From Saccharopolyspora shandongensis (GTDB lineage Bacteria; Actinomycetota; Actinomycetes; Mycobacteriales; Pseudonocardiaceae): a DNA stretch of 64,000 nt. The first letter of the stretch is position 1. Each line of letters opens with the position of its first letter. The translations under genes were made by a program, and so were the position numbers. The notes under the pieces were generated by a model. That model did no database searches, was not told the DNA's origin, and worked only from the letters and a program-made list of their open reading frames with translations. The stretch lies in the NCBI RefSeq assembly GCF_900106995.1, contig NZ_FNOK01000004.1:1-64000 (forward strand). The letters run 5' to 3'. Below, in pieces: positions 8,165 through 15,898 of this stretch.

Positions 8165-9232
8165 GTGGACTATGCGGTGACAGCGGAGCTCGCGCCGCCG
8201 ACCGAGGTCGTGGAGCTCGACGCGCTGCAGCAGGAGGGGATAGCGGCCGTGCTCGACCGCCACCTCGCGCTGGTCGAGGGGGTCTCCGGCCCAGGGGATG
8301 CCGACATCGACGTCCTCGATTACCGCATCACGGTGCACCTGACCGGCGCGAGCGTGGTGCTGGCACTCGACGCGCCGTCGCTGCTGGCGGCCGAGGAAGC
8401 CGCCGCCTCGGTGCTCGACGAGCTGATCGGCGAGAGCGAGGTGCTCACCGGCTGGTCGGTGGCGCACTCGGAGGTGCGGATCACCGAGGACGAGTTCAAC
8501 CAGCGGCTCGCGGCGGCGTCGGACGTCAACGAGGAGCTGGAGGCGGCGGTCGAGGAGGCGCTGGAGACCTCCGCCGAGCCCGCGATGGACGCCGAGCACT
8601 GGCGCGCCCGGCTCACCGAGCTGGCTCCGCAGCTGCGGGCGTTCGAGGCGAGCACGTTCGGTGCCGATCCGGACACCCACGTGCTGGCCGCCGGGGCGCT
8701 GATCCACGCGGTGCGGGTGGTCACCGACGAGATCTTCTACGACGAACTGGCCCTGGCGGTGAACAACGCGACGGTGGCCGACGCGGTCGGGCTGCTGGTG
8801 CTGGAGGAATTGCCGCCCTGCTACGACCACCGCTACGACGCGTTCTTCGCCCGCGCTTTCGTGCTGTCGTCGGCGGCGGTCGCGGTGCGGCTGACGGAGC
8901 CGGACTGGACTCCGCCGCGCACGGTCGCCGAGGCGCTGGCGTTGCGGCTGGTGGTCAACGAGGCGCGCGTGGTGCTGGAGGCCGCCGAGCTGATGAGCTG
9001 GGACGAAAGCGAGACGGTGTTCGCCGCCTTCGCCGGGCGGGCCTTCGGCGACGTCGACCACGACGAGCTCTACGAGGTGGACCTGCCGCTGTCGGAGGAC
9101 GCGGAGCCGGAGGTGGCGGAGCAGGTCTCCAAGGTCGAGGCCGAGCTGCGCTCGCGGGGCGTGGCCTTCGCCCAGTGGTTCATCCCCCGCGACGGCAACC
9201 CGGGCCGCCACCCCTACTTCGGCTCGCTCTAG
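8165..9232 (+). CDS. hypothetical acidic protein
   Basis: A 355-residue soluble protein starting at GTG 8165 after a GAGAGGGCGAGAAGC upstream sequence. It is strongly acidic with many Glu, Asp and Ala residues and several likely helices. The first part (to about residue 115) alternates strands and helices around YRITVHLTG and SVAHSEVRITEDEFN. The middle has EHWRARLTELAPQLRAFEA, and the last 60 residues end AFAQWFIPRDGNPGRHPYF. No signal peptide, membrane segment or known motif is visible. It is divergent from ribokinase and convergent with speE across a structured repeat. Function is unknown; G/C-rich third positions and its length make it a secure gene. Confidence 0.75.
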   Translation: MDYAVTAELAPPTEVVELDALQQEGIAAVLDRHLALVEGVSGPGDADIDVLDYRITVHLTGASVVLALDAPSLLAAEEAAASVLDELIGESEVLTGWSVAHSEVRITEDEFNQRLAAASDVNEELEAAVEEALETSAEPAMDAEHWRARLTELAPQLRAFEASTFGADPDTHVLAAGALIHAVRVVTDEIFYDELALAVNNATVADAVGLLVLEELPPCYDHRYDAFFARAFVLSSAAVAVRLTEPDWTPPRTVAEALALRLVVNEARVVLEAAELMSWDESETVFAAFAGRAFGDVDHDELYEVDLPLSEDAEPEVAEQVSKVEAELRSRGVAFAQWFIPRDGNPGRHPYFGSL

Positions 9233-9249
9233 GCCGCGATTTCAACGAG

Positions 9250-9402
9250 GTCTTTCCAACCTCGATTTGCGTGGCGGTGCGGGTAGCGGAACCTCAGAGG
9301 CTCCCTGGTCTGTGGATGCCCCTCCTGATGTATTCCACAAATACACGGCGGAGGGGCCGTCCTCGCCAGGAAGCCTCTGAGAACCCGCGGCGGTGCAAGC
9401 CC
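9250..9402 (+). repeat. structured intergenic repeat, copy 1
   Basis: The first of ten related elements. It begins TTTCCAACCTCGATTTGCG and reads GTGGCGGTGCGGGTAGCGG. Stems seen: CTCAGAGGC (9293-9301) with GCCTCTGAG (9373-9381); CCCCTCC (9319-9325) with GGAGGGG (9350-9356); and the outer GCGGGT with ACCCGC. It lies 18 bp after the stop of the upstream gene in the sense direction and 47 bp from the convergent speE stop. The right-hand terminal hairpin found in other copies is not evident here. Confidence 0.8.
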
Positions 9403-9448
9403 ATTGAAATTGCGGTCGATGGAACTGGAGTTCCGTATTGCGGAAGGG

Positions 9449-10321
9449 TCAGGCCTGGTTGCGGACGGAGTACGGCGGGACGGTGCAGCCGATGAGGCTG
9501 GCCTCGTCGATCGTCTCCGGCTGGTAAGCGGACTTGGAGAACGCCTCCAGCATCACGTTCGTCGGGTCGTCGATCGGCTCGACCCGGCCGAACAGGAACG
9601 CCCACTCGTGCTCGTCGGAGCCGAAGTAGGCCACGGTGTCGAACAGCGACTGGAACCGGTTGTAGGCGCGGATCAGCGTCTCGTTGCGCCACACCGTCGG
9701 GCAGCCGGCCTGGACCGCGACCACGCCACCGGCCGCGAGCACCGCCTGGCAGCGCTGGATGAACTCCAGGCCGTACAGCCGGTTGTGCTGGCCGTCGGCG
9801 TCGTCGGCCCGCTCGTCGGGCAGGTCGACGACGACGATGTCGTAGCCCTCCGGCGGCGCCTGGTCGAGGAAGCCCCAGCCGTCCGCGTAGTGCAGCTTGA
9901 TCGGCCCGTCACCCTGCTCGACGCGGCCGAGCTCCTCGGTGCTGTAGCCGTACGGCAGGTGCTCGGCGCAGACGCGCACGCACTGCTCGTCGATGTCGAC
10001 GTGGTCGACCCGGCCGGCCCCGGCCGCGACCGCCAGCTGGCTGGCCACGCCCTCGCTGGAGCCGATGATCAGCACCCGCTCGACCTGCGCGGCGAGCAGG
10101 AACGCCGGGACCATCATCGCTTCGTGGTAGACCAGCTGGGAGAACTCGGTGCTCTGCCGGTCGTCGTCGCAGAACAGCGAAACACCCTGCCCGGTGCGGC
10201 CGATGACGACGTGCTGGTAGTCGGTGTCGCCTTCCCACAGCACCTCGTCGACCCGCCACAGGCGCTGCAGGTCGTCGCCCATCGGCTCCTTGATCCACCG
10301 GTGCCCGTCGAGTTCGATCAA
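9449..10321 (-). CDS. speE: spermidine synthase (polyamine aminopropyltransferase)
   Basis: A 290-residue enzyme that transfers an aminopropyl group from decarboxylated S-adenosylmethionine to putrescine or a similar diamine. The N-terminal beta region is followed by a Rossmann methyltransferase-like core: YHEAMMVPAFL, the nucleotide loop VLIIGSSEGVASQ, the acidic DHVDIDEQ that binds the ribose, and DIVVVDLPDE with the catalytic Asp region. The TTG at 10321 is chosen because AAGGAGGAG lies about 8 nt upstream. It is the last gene of a set with speD and a decarboxylase upstream on the same strand; structured repeat copy 2 separates it from speD. Confidence 0.9.
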   Translation of the reverse strand: MIELDGHRWIKEPMGDDLQRLWRVDEVLWEGDTDYQHVVIGRTGQGVSLFCDDDRQSTEFSQLVYHEAMMVPAFLLAAQVERVLIIGSSEGVASQLAVAAGAGRVDHVDIDEQCVRVCAEHLPYGYSTEELGRVEQGDGPIKLHYADGWGFLDQAPPEGYDIVVVDLPDERADDADGQHNRLYGLEFIQRCQAVLAAGGVVAVQAGCPTVWRNETLIRAYNRFQSLFDTVAYFGSDEHEWAFLFGRVEPIDDPTNVMLEAFSKSAYQPETIDEASLIGCTVPPYSVRNQA

Positions 10322-10365
10322 CGGTGCTCCTCCTTGATTCGGCTTGCCTGGTAAGGCATGTCTGC

Positions 10366-10548
10366 TAAGCGGCGGAACCGCTCAGCCCACGCACGCACGG
10401 TGACCACCCGCGGGTTCTCGGACCGTGCCCACCCCGCCGGGGTTCTCTGGGAGAACCTGCCCCGACGTGGTGCATTGGACGTCGGGGATCCCGGACCGAG
10501 TCGGCGTCTGAGGTTCCGCCACGGGATCACCTGCGCAAAACGCGCTCG
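10366..10548 (-). repeat. structured intergenic repeat, copy 2
   Basis: Read on the minus strand it starts with CGAGCGCGTTTTGCGC next to the speD stop (18 bp) and ends with a hairpin GAGCGG-TTCC-GCCGCT. The inner stem is unusually long: CCCCGACGT with ACGTCGGGG. An extra hairpin GTTCTC-CCA-GAGAAC is present. It is in sense orientation downstream of speD and sits between speD and speE, so it could separate or modulate their expression. Confidence 0.75.
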
Positions 10549-10565
10549 TTATTGTCTTGGCGATG

Positions 10566-10958
10566 TCACGAAGCCAGGCCGGCGTAGTCGCGGCCTCGCT
10601 GAATGGTCTGGATGTTCTGCGAGGCCGGTTTCAGCGCCTCGGCGAGCAGTTTGACCGCGTGCTCCGGCTGGGCCGTGTGCCCGCAGGTGAAGACGTCGAT
10701 GAAGATCGAGCCGTCCTCCGGGTAAGTGTGCAGCGAAGCGTGGGACTCCGACAGCAACGCCAACACGGTGACACCCTGCGGCTCGAACCGCTTGGCGATC
10801 ATCTGGCACACGGTGGCGTGCGACCGGCTCAACGCGTCGTGCAGCGTCTCCCGCAGGAACTGCTCGTCGTCGAGCAGATCCGGATCAACGCCCTCCAGCT
10901 CGGCAAGGACATGCTGGCCGGTGAACAACCCAACCGGCGTCCCGGTGTCAACGGACAT
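10566..10958 (-). CDS. speD: S-adenosylmethionine decarboxylase, prokaryotic class
   Basis: A 130-residue proenzyme, the usual length of the small prokaryotic class. The motif SESHASLHTYPE contains the serine (in ESHAS) at which the chain cleaves itself to form the pyruvoyl cofactor. The following FTCGH motif holds the catalytic Cys and His. The product, decarboxylated AdoMet, is the aminopropyl donor for SpeE encoded downstream. The start is ATG 10958 with GGAGG about 8 nt upstream. It lies 80 bp downstream of the PLP decarboxylase gene on the same strand, so the three probably work as one polyamine pathway. Confidence 0.92.
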   Translation of the reverse strand: MSVDTGTPVGLFTGQHVLAELEGVDPDLLDDEQFLRETLHDALSRSHATVCQMIAKRFEPQGVTVLALLSESHASLHTYPEDGSIFIDVFTCGHTAQPEHAVKLLAEALKPASQNIQTIQRGRDYAGLAS

Positions 10959-11038
10959 CTATCGACCTCCCATCATTTCGCAGAGTTCAGCACCAGTCGG
11001 CACTGCTCGGTGTCGGCTTCTCGGAGTTGCCGAGGCGA

Positions 11039-12256
11039 TCACGGCTGTTCGTCGCCGTCGACGCAATACGTGGGTAGCGGGGTGAATCCGTTGAAACCCA
11101 CCGATGAATAGCTCGCGGTGTACGCGCCCGCGCTGAGCAGGTCGACCCAGTCGCCGCCGCGCAGCGTTCGCGGCAGCTCGTACCGGGTGCGCTGGTAGAG
11201 CACGTCGTCGCCGTCACAGGTCGGCCCGGCGAGCACCACGGGGCCGCGCGGGTCGCCGTCGCGGGAGGTGCGCAGCCGGTAGGTGATGGCCTCGCCTTCC
11301 GTTTCGGCGAGCCCGTTGTAGCGGCCGATGTCCAGGTAGACCCAGCTGCGGTCGCCGTCGACGGCGTCGCTGACGAGCACGACCTCGCTGCGCAGCACGC
11401 CCGCGTCGCCGACGATGAAGCGCCCCGGCTCGATGAGCAGTTCCGGCCGCTGGGCGCCGAAGTTGCGGTCCAGCGACTCCTCGATGCGGCGCACGTAGTC
11501 GGCCAGCGGCGGCGCTGATTCGGTGTAGCCGGCGGGCAATCCGCCGCCGAGGTTCACCATCCGCAGCCGCACGCCGTGCGCGGCGCAGTCCTCGAAAACC
11601 CGCCGGGCGGCGCTGATCCCGAGCTCCCACGCGGCGGGTTCCAGCTGCTGCGATCCAATGTGGAACGACACGCCGTAGGCGTCCAGGCCGAGTTCCTGCG
11701 CGCGCCGCAGCAGCTGCGCGGCGGTCTCCGGCGAGCAGCCGAACTTGCGGCCGAACGGGGTGCGGGATCCCTTGTTGTCCACCAGGACCCGGCAGAACAC
11801 CCGCGAACCCGGCGCGACCTCGGCGATGTTGGCCAGGTCGGCGGCGCTGTCGGTGACGAACAGGCGAACGCCCTGCTCGTAGGCGCGGGCGACGTCGCGG
11901 CGCTTCTTGATGGTGTTGCCGTAGGAGATGGACTCCGGGGCCGCGCCCTTGGCGAGGCACAGGTCGATCTCGCCGGGGCTGGCGACGTCGAAGGAGGCCC
12001 CCAGGCCGACCAGTTCACCGACCACTTCGGGGGTGGGATTGGCCTTGACCGCGTAGCAGATCCGGGCGTCCGGCAGGGCGGTTCGCAACTGCCGGTAGCG
12101 GTCGCGCACCTGCGCCAGATCCATGACCAGGCAGGGGGTTTCGGGGCGTTGCCGGTCGAGGAACTGCAAAATCGCGTCCGGCGCGGCGGATTCGGTCTGC
12201 TGCGCGGTGCCGCTCGGGCGGTCCGTCACACCGGTGGTGGCGGACAGATCGGTCAA
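11039..12256 (-). CDS. PLP-dependent ornithine/lysine decarboxylase, alanine racemase fold
   Basis: A 405-residue group IV decarboxylase. The PLP lysine lies in YAVKANPTPEVV (near residue 68). FDVASPGEID and the HIGSQ motif follow, then the phosphate-binding Gly-rich NLGGGLP and the EPGR motif. The C-terminal GPTCDGDDVL contributes the catalytic Cys-Asp pair from the partner subunit. The short, eukaryotic-like length and neighbours speD/speE indicate production of putrescine from ornithine (or cadaverine from lysine) as acceptor. The TTG at 12256 is preceded by GGAGG at a good distance. Substrate preference between ornithine, lysine and diaminopimelate cannot be read from sequence by eye; diaminopimelate is less likely given the neighbours. 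Confidence 0.88.
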   Translation of the reverse strand: MTDLSATTGVTDRPSGTAQQTESAAPDAILQFLDRQRPETPCLVMDLAQVRDRYRQLRTALPDARICYAVKANPTPEVVGELVGLGASFDVASPGEIDLCLAKGAAPESISYGNTIKKRRDVARAYEQGVRLFVTDSAADLANIAEVAPGSRVFCRVLVDNKGSRTPFGRKFGCSPETAAQLLRRAQELGLDAYGVSFHIGSQQLEPAAWELGISAARRVFEDCAAHGVRLRMVNLGGGLPAGYTESAPPLADYVRRIEESLDRNFGAQRPELLIEPGRFIVGDAGVLRSEVVLVSDAVDGDRSWVYLDIGRYNGLAETEGEAITYRLRTSRDGDPRGPVVLAGPTCDGDDVLYQRTRYELPRTLRGGDWVDLLSAGAYTASYSSVGFNGFTPLPTYCVDGDEQP

Positions 12257-12527
12257 TCCCGGTACCTCCGTCTCGGCTGGTGGGGCTGGGTTCTCCCCGG
12301 GGTCCGACCGCCGGGGGCGCGCGTCCTCGGAGCGCGACCGCGACCAAGCACAGTACCCCGCTCACGCACAGATTTCGAACCGCGCCCGGCCCTTCCCCCG
12401 GACAGCGGAACCGAGTGTGAGCACCCCCACGGGACCGCGCCGATGTCGTCGCGTTGCGTGGTCGAAATAGGACTTCCCGTGATCGCGGCGCCGGTTCGCG
12501 GGAGCGGCCCGCAACGGCCCCGCCGCG

Positions 12528-14033
12528 CTACTCGGCGGGCTCGCGGTCGAGTTCGAGGGCGAGGTAGAAGTCCACTCGGGACGGGAAGTCGGCGAGGTCC
12601 CGGCCGGTGATCTCCTCGATCCGCTGGATCCGGTAGCGCAGCGTGTTCACGTGCACGTGGAGTTGTTTGGCGCAGCGCGACCACGATCCCGAGCAGTCGA
12701 GGAAGGTCCGCAGAGTGCGCACCAGGTCGGAGTTGTGCGCCGAGTCGTACGCGATCAGGTCCGCGAGCAACCGCTGGCGGTAGGAGCGGCGCAGCTCGTC
12801 GGGCGCCGACGCCAGCAGCACCTCGTGCGACGCGAGCTCCGCCGCCGCGACGACCTCGGCGCGCCCCCGGCGCTGCTGCGCGAGCCGCCGCGCGTAGCCC
12901 GCCTCCTCCAGCGCTCCGCGCAGCGCCGTCGCCGGGCTGACGTCGCTGACGCCGACCGCCAGCCGCCGCTTTCCGAGGCCGGGCTCCGTCTCGGCGGCGA
13001 TGCGGCGCAGCAGCGCGTCCAGCTCCGCCAGGTGGACTTCGTCGTCGACGAACAACGCCGTCGCACCCTCGCCGAGCGGCGCCGTGACCGACGCCATGCC
13101 CGTCGCCGCGGCGATCTCGCGCAGCAGCGTCGTCGACTCGGCCGGGTCGCCGACGCTGAGCGCGACCGCCCGCAGCGGCTCGGCGGTCGGCAGTCCCGCG
13201 GTCTCCAGCCGCGCCGCGACCTCAGCCTGCGTGGAGGTGCCGTCGAGCAGCCGCCGCAGGGCCGCTTCCACCGAACGACCCGCGATCCGGCGGGCCTCGT
13301 CCACCCGCGCGCGCAGCAGCGCCACGACCGTGCCCAGGTCGGTGGCGATGGCTTCCTTCTCCTCGTCCCAGTCGGCGACGTCGCCGCGCGCCAGCACGAA
13401 CCAGCCGGCGGCGGGCGGCTCGATGCCGGACTCCACCGGCCACAGCACGTGCGCGTCGCCCGGTCGCACGGTGCGCGGGAGGCGGCCGGTCGCGAACTCC
13501 CGCAGCGCCGCGCAGCGGGTTTTCTCCGGCAGGTCGGCGGTGCCGCCGACGATCCAGCCGACCGCGGACAGCACCCAGCAGTCGGTGCCGAGCTCGTCGG
13601 CCGCCATCCGCAGCACCTGGTCGAGGTCGGCGCCGCCGGCGACCGCGGAGACCAGCTCGCGGCGCGGCGCGGAGCGGCGCTGGATGCGGTCGGCGAGCGC
13701 GTTGAAGCTGACCGTCAGCGGCACCTCGAAGGCGGGCAGGCCGTGCCGCCGGCACGCTTCGACCAGGTCCGGCGGGGCGTGGCCGAGGCGCGCGGTGCCC
13801 GCGGCGAGGCCCGCCACCCCGGCGTCGACCAGCGCGGCGACGAACGCCTCCGAATCGGCCGGCTCGTTGCGCCACATCAGGCCGCTGAGCACCAGCTCGC
13901 CGCCGTGCAGGTAGCGCCGGGGATCCAGCAGGTCGGTGATGTAGACGCCGCGGACCGGGCGGGCCATCTTCTCCGCGCCGTTGAGCAGCACCAGTCCGAG
14001 TTCCGGATCGGCGAGAAGATCGTTCAGCTGCAC
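12528..14033 (-). CDS. PucR-family transcriptional regulator of purine catabolism
   Basis: A 501-residue regulator. Residues 1-125 form the PucR N-terminal ligand domain (VQLNDLLADPELGLVLLNGA, GVYITDLLDP). A GGDEF-like/middle region follows, and the C-terminus is the PucR helix-turn-helix: LIAYDSAHNSDLVRTLRTFL then HVHVNTLRYRIQRIEEITG. GTG 14033 is selected because the family alignment begins there and GAGG lies about 8 nt before it; longer starts to 14174 add unrelated residues. It is divergent from the xanthine dehydrogenase genes, the usual position for a regulator that senses purine or nitrogen status and controls the adjacent genes. Whether it activates or represses is not visible. Confidence 0.88.
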   Translation of the reverse strand: MQLNDLLADPELGLVLLNGAEKMARPVRGVYITDLLDPRRYLHGGELVLSGLMWRNEPADSEAFVAALVDAGVAGLAAGTARLGHAPPDLVEACRRHGLPAFEVPLTVSFNALADRIQRRSAPRRELVSAVAGGADLDQVLRMAADELGTDCWVLSAVGWIVGGTADLPEKTRCAALREFATGRLPRTVRPGDAHVLWPVESGIEPPAAGWFVLARGDVADWDEEKEAIATDLGTVVALLRARVDEARRIAGRSVEAALRRLLDGTSTQAEVAARLETAGLPTAEPLRAVALSVGDPAESTTLLREIAAATGMASVTAPLGEGATALFVDDEVHLAELDALLRRIAAETEPGLGKRRLAVGVSDVSPATALRGALEEAGYARRLAQQRRGRAEVVAAAELASHEVLLASAPDELRRSYRQRLLADLIAYDSAHNSDLVRTLRTFLDCSGSWSRCAKQLHVHVNTLRYRIQRIEEITGRDLADFPSRVDFYLALELDREPAE

Positions 14034-14272
14034 CTGCGCACCTCGGATCCCGCTGCCGGCGCGAGGCAGCCACCTGTTTCCAGTGCGGAGCTCCGCGATG
14101 TTTCGGCCGGGTGGCCTGAACGGCGCACCGGTGCTCCGCGCGTTTGGAGAAACATACAACTCCCGTCCGCCCACCGAAAGGCTTTTTCGGGCCTTCCACC
14201 GCTAGTCACCGACTACTCCCCGGCTGTGTACTGACTCACACCTTTTCACCGGCCGTGACAAGGAGTACAACC
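14034..14272. promoter_or_regulatory. divergent control region between pucR and the xdh genes
   Basis: A 239-bp gene-free region that must hold the promoters of both transcripts and the likely PucR site. AAGGAG at 14260-14265 is the ribosome binding site that fixes GTG 14273 as the start of the FAD subunit. An AAGGC...GCCTT pair near 14178-14197 is the only obvious symmetric element. Confidence 0.5.
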
Positions 14273-15142
14273 GTGGAATTCCTCCGCCCCGCCTCGTGGC
14301 GGGAGGCGCTCGAAGCCAAGGCCGCGCATCCGGATGCGACGCCGATCGCCGGCGGCACCGACGTGATGGTCGAGATCAACTTCGACCACCGCCGCCCCAG
14401 CACCCTGCTCGACCTCACCGGCGTCCCGGAGCTGACCGGCTGGTCCGAGGAGGGCGGGGAGCTGCGCATCGGCGCGGGCCTGCCCTACACCAACCTGATC
14501 AACGAGCTCGGCGACCGGGTGCCGGGCCTGGCCATCGCCAGCCGCACCGTCGGCTCGCCGCAGATCCGCAACCGCGGCACGCTCGGCGGCAACCTCGGCT
14601 CCGCCTCCCCCGCCGGCGACGGCCACCCCCCGCTGCTGGCCTCCGACGCGCGGATCGAGGTCGAGTCGGTGCGCGGCAAGCGGCTGATCCCGGCGACGGA
14701 GTTCTTCACCGGCGTCAAGCGCAACGCGCTGGCCGAGGACGAGCTGATCGCCGCCGTGCACATCGCCCCGGCGACCGGCGCGCAGCAGTTCTCCAAGGTC
14801 GGCACCCGCAACGCGATGGTCATCGCGGTGTGCACCTTCGCGATCGCGCTGCACCCCGACCGCAAGCAGGTCGGCACCGGGATCGGCTCGGCCGCCCCGA
14901 CGCCGCTGCGCGCGCTCGCGGCCGAAGAGTTCCTGAGCGCCGAGCTCGACTGGGAGCAACGGCGGCCGTTGGAGGAGTCGGTGGCCCGCCGGTTCGGCGA
15001 GCTGGTCGCGCAGGCCGCGTCGCCGATCGACGACGTGCGCGGCACCGCCGACTACCGCCGCCACGCGCTGGCCGTGATGGCCCGCCGGACCCTGTCCTGG
15101 GTCTGGAACGACCACTGTTCCGGGAGGCAGGAATGCGCCTGA
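14273..15142 (+). CDS. xanthine dehydrogenase FAD-binding subunit
   Basis: A 289-residue flavoprotein subunit of a molybdenum hydroxylase. It has the FAD motifs AGGTDVMVEIN (near 30) and the TVGSPQIRNRGTLGGNLGSASPAGD stretch around residues 90-115, here with the usual (T/S)xGSxxIRNxGTxGGN pattern; the C-terminal CO-dehydrogenase flavoprotein domain follows. It would pass electrons from the Fe-S subunit to the acceptor. GTG 14273 is supported by AAGGAG 8 nt upstream. The stop overlaps the start of the 2Fe-2S subunit gene by 10 bp, so the two are coupled. The molybdopterin subunit is encoded 2.4 kb further on after a deaminase gene. Confidence 0.9.
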   Translation: MEFLRPASWREALEAKAAHPDATPIAGGTDVMVEINFDHRRPSTLLDLTGVPELTGWSEEGGELRIGAGLPYTNLINELGDRVPGLAIASRTVGSPQIRNRGTLGGNLGSASPAGDGHPPLLASDARIEVESVRGKRLIPATEFFTGVKRNALAEDELIAAVHIAPATGAQQFSKVGTRNAMVIAVCTFAIALHPDRKQVGTGIGSAAPTPLRALAAEEFLSAELDWEQRRPLEESVARRFGELVAQAASPIDDVRGTADYRRHALAVMARRTLSWVWNDHCSGRQECA

Positions 15143-15618
15143 AGTTCACCGTCAACGGACAACCGCACGAGGCCGACGGCGTGTGGGAGGGCGAGAGCCT
15201 GCTGTACGTGCTGCGCGAGCGGCTGGGCCTGCCGGGCTCGAAGAACGCTTGCGAGCAGGGCGAATGCGGCTCCTGCACGGTCTACCTGGACGGCGTGCCG
15301 GCGTGTTCGTGCCTGGTCGCGGCCGGGCAGGCCGAGGGCCGCGAGGTGCGCACCGTGGAAGGCCTCGCCGACGGCGAGAAGCTGGACGAGGTGCAGGAGG
15401 CGTTCGTCGAGGCCGGTGCCGTGCAGTGCGGTTTCTGCACGCCGGGCCTGCTCGTGCAGACGCACGACCTGCTGAACCGGAAGCCGGACCCGTCCGACGC
15501 GGAGATCCGCGAGTCGCTGGCCGGGAACCTGTGCCGCTGCACCGGCTACGAAAAGATCATGGACGCCGTCCGGCTCGCCGCCCAGCGGAAAGCTGCGGAG
15601 CGGAAGGCAAACGCATGA
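15133..15618 (+). CDS. xanthine dehydrogenase 2Fe-2S subunit
   Basis: A 161-residue electron-transfer subunit. The plant-ferredoxin-like N-terminal domain holds [15 protein letters not shown] (near residues 40-55). The C-terminal helical [2Fe-2S] domain has the second cluster ligands QCGFCTPG and [13 protein letters not shown]. The length and spacing are standard for three-subunit xanthine dehydrogenases. The stop TGA (15616-15618) overlaps an ATG at 15615, which opens the first of two tandem 47-codon ORFs in the 140-bp duplication. Lys and Ala in its tail (AAERKANA) precede that junction. Confidence 0.92.
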   Translation: MRLKFTVNGQPHEADGVWEGESLLYVLRERLGLPGSKNACEQGECGSCTVYLDGVPACSCLVAAGQAEGREVRTVEGLADGEKLDEVQEAFVEAGAVQCGFCTPGLLVQTHDLLNRKPDPSDAEIRESLAGNLCRCTGYEKIMDAVRLAAQRKAAERKANA

Positions 15619-15758
15619 GCAGTCCTCTGTCAACCCGAGTGCTGCGCAACCGCACCTCAGGGGACCGCGACGCAACCCGACCACAAGCAACCGCGAAACG
15701 CGAAATCGGTCCCGGACGCAACCACCACTGCGAATCGCGGAGAGGCGGAATGGCATGA
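15615..15758 (+). CDS. 47-residue ORF in tandem duplication, unit 1
   Basis: It starts [20 protein letters not shown] and is 47 residues, Arg/Ser/Thr rich with no hydrophobic segment. The ATG overlaps the stop of the 2Fe-2S subunit (ATGA at 15615-15618), and its own TGA overlaps the start of the second copy (15755-15758), so ribosomes could pass from one to the next. It may be a genuine short peptide, a translational relay that couples the operon across an inserted segment, or only a by-product of the duplication. No family is recognised. Confidence 0.4.
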   Translation: MSSPLSTRVLRNRTSGDRDATRPQATAKREIGPGRNHHCESRRGGMA

Positions 15759-15894
15759 GCAGCCCTCTGTCAACCCGAGTGCTGCGCAACCGCACCTCAG
15801 GGGACCGCGACGCAACCCGACCACAAACAACCGCGAAACGCGAAATCGGTCCCGGACGCAACCACCACTGCGAATCGCGGAGAGGCGGAATGGC
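15615..15894 (+). repeat. 140-bp perfect-period tandem duplication
   Basis: Two head-to-tail units, 15615-15754 and 15755-15894, differ at only about two bases (T/C in AGTCC/AGCCC and G/A in ACAAGCAACC/ACAAACAACC). Each unit starts with ATGAGC and ends with GGAGAGGCGGAATGGC, so each supplies a ribosome binding site just ahead of the next ATG. The following deaminase gene also starts ATGAGC at 15895. The near identity points to a recent duplication, perhaps by slippage or unequal exchange. Confidence 0.95.
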
Positions 15895-15898
15895 ATGA
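15755..15898 (+). CDS. 47-residue ORF in tandem duplication, unit 2
   Basis: An almost exact copy of the preceding short ORF, beginning [20 protein letters not shown], with one substitution (a Gln-Ala to Gln-Thr change at about residue 25). It ends in ATGA shared with the start of the amidohydrolase gene at 15895. The chain of ATGA overlaps from the Fe-S subunit through both copies to the deaminase is unbroken. As with unit 1, whether the peptide matters or only the act of translation is unknown. Confidence 0.4.
   Translation: MSSPLSTRVLRNRTSGDRDATRPQTTAKREIGPGRNHHCESRRGGMA

Noticed and set aside
12651-14234. Long ORF on the plus strand over the PucR gene, and similar long frames opposite other genes (for example 4101-5762 and 17469-20141)
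   Set aside because: High GC keeps antisense frames open. Translations are rich in Arg, His, Asp, Gly and Val without domains, while the opposite strand has clear family motifs.
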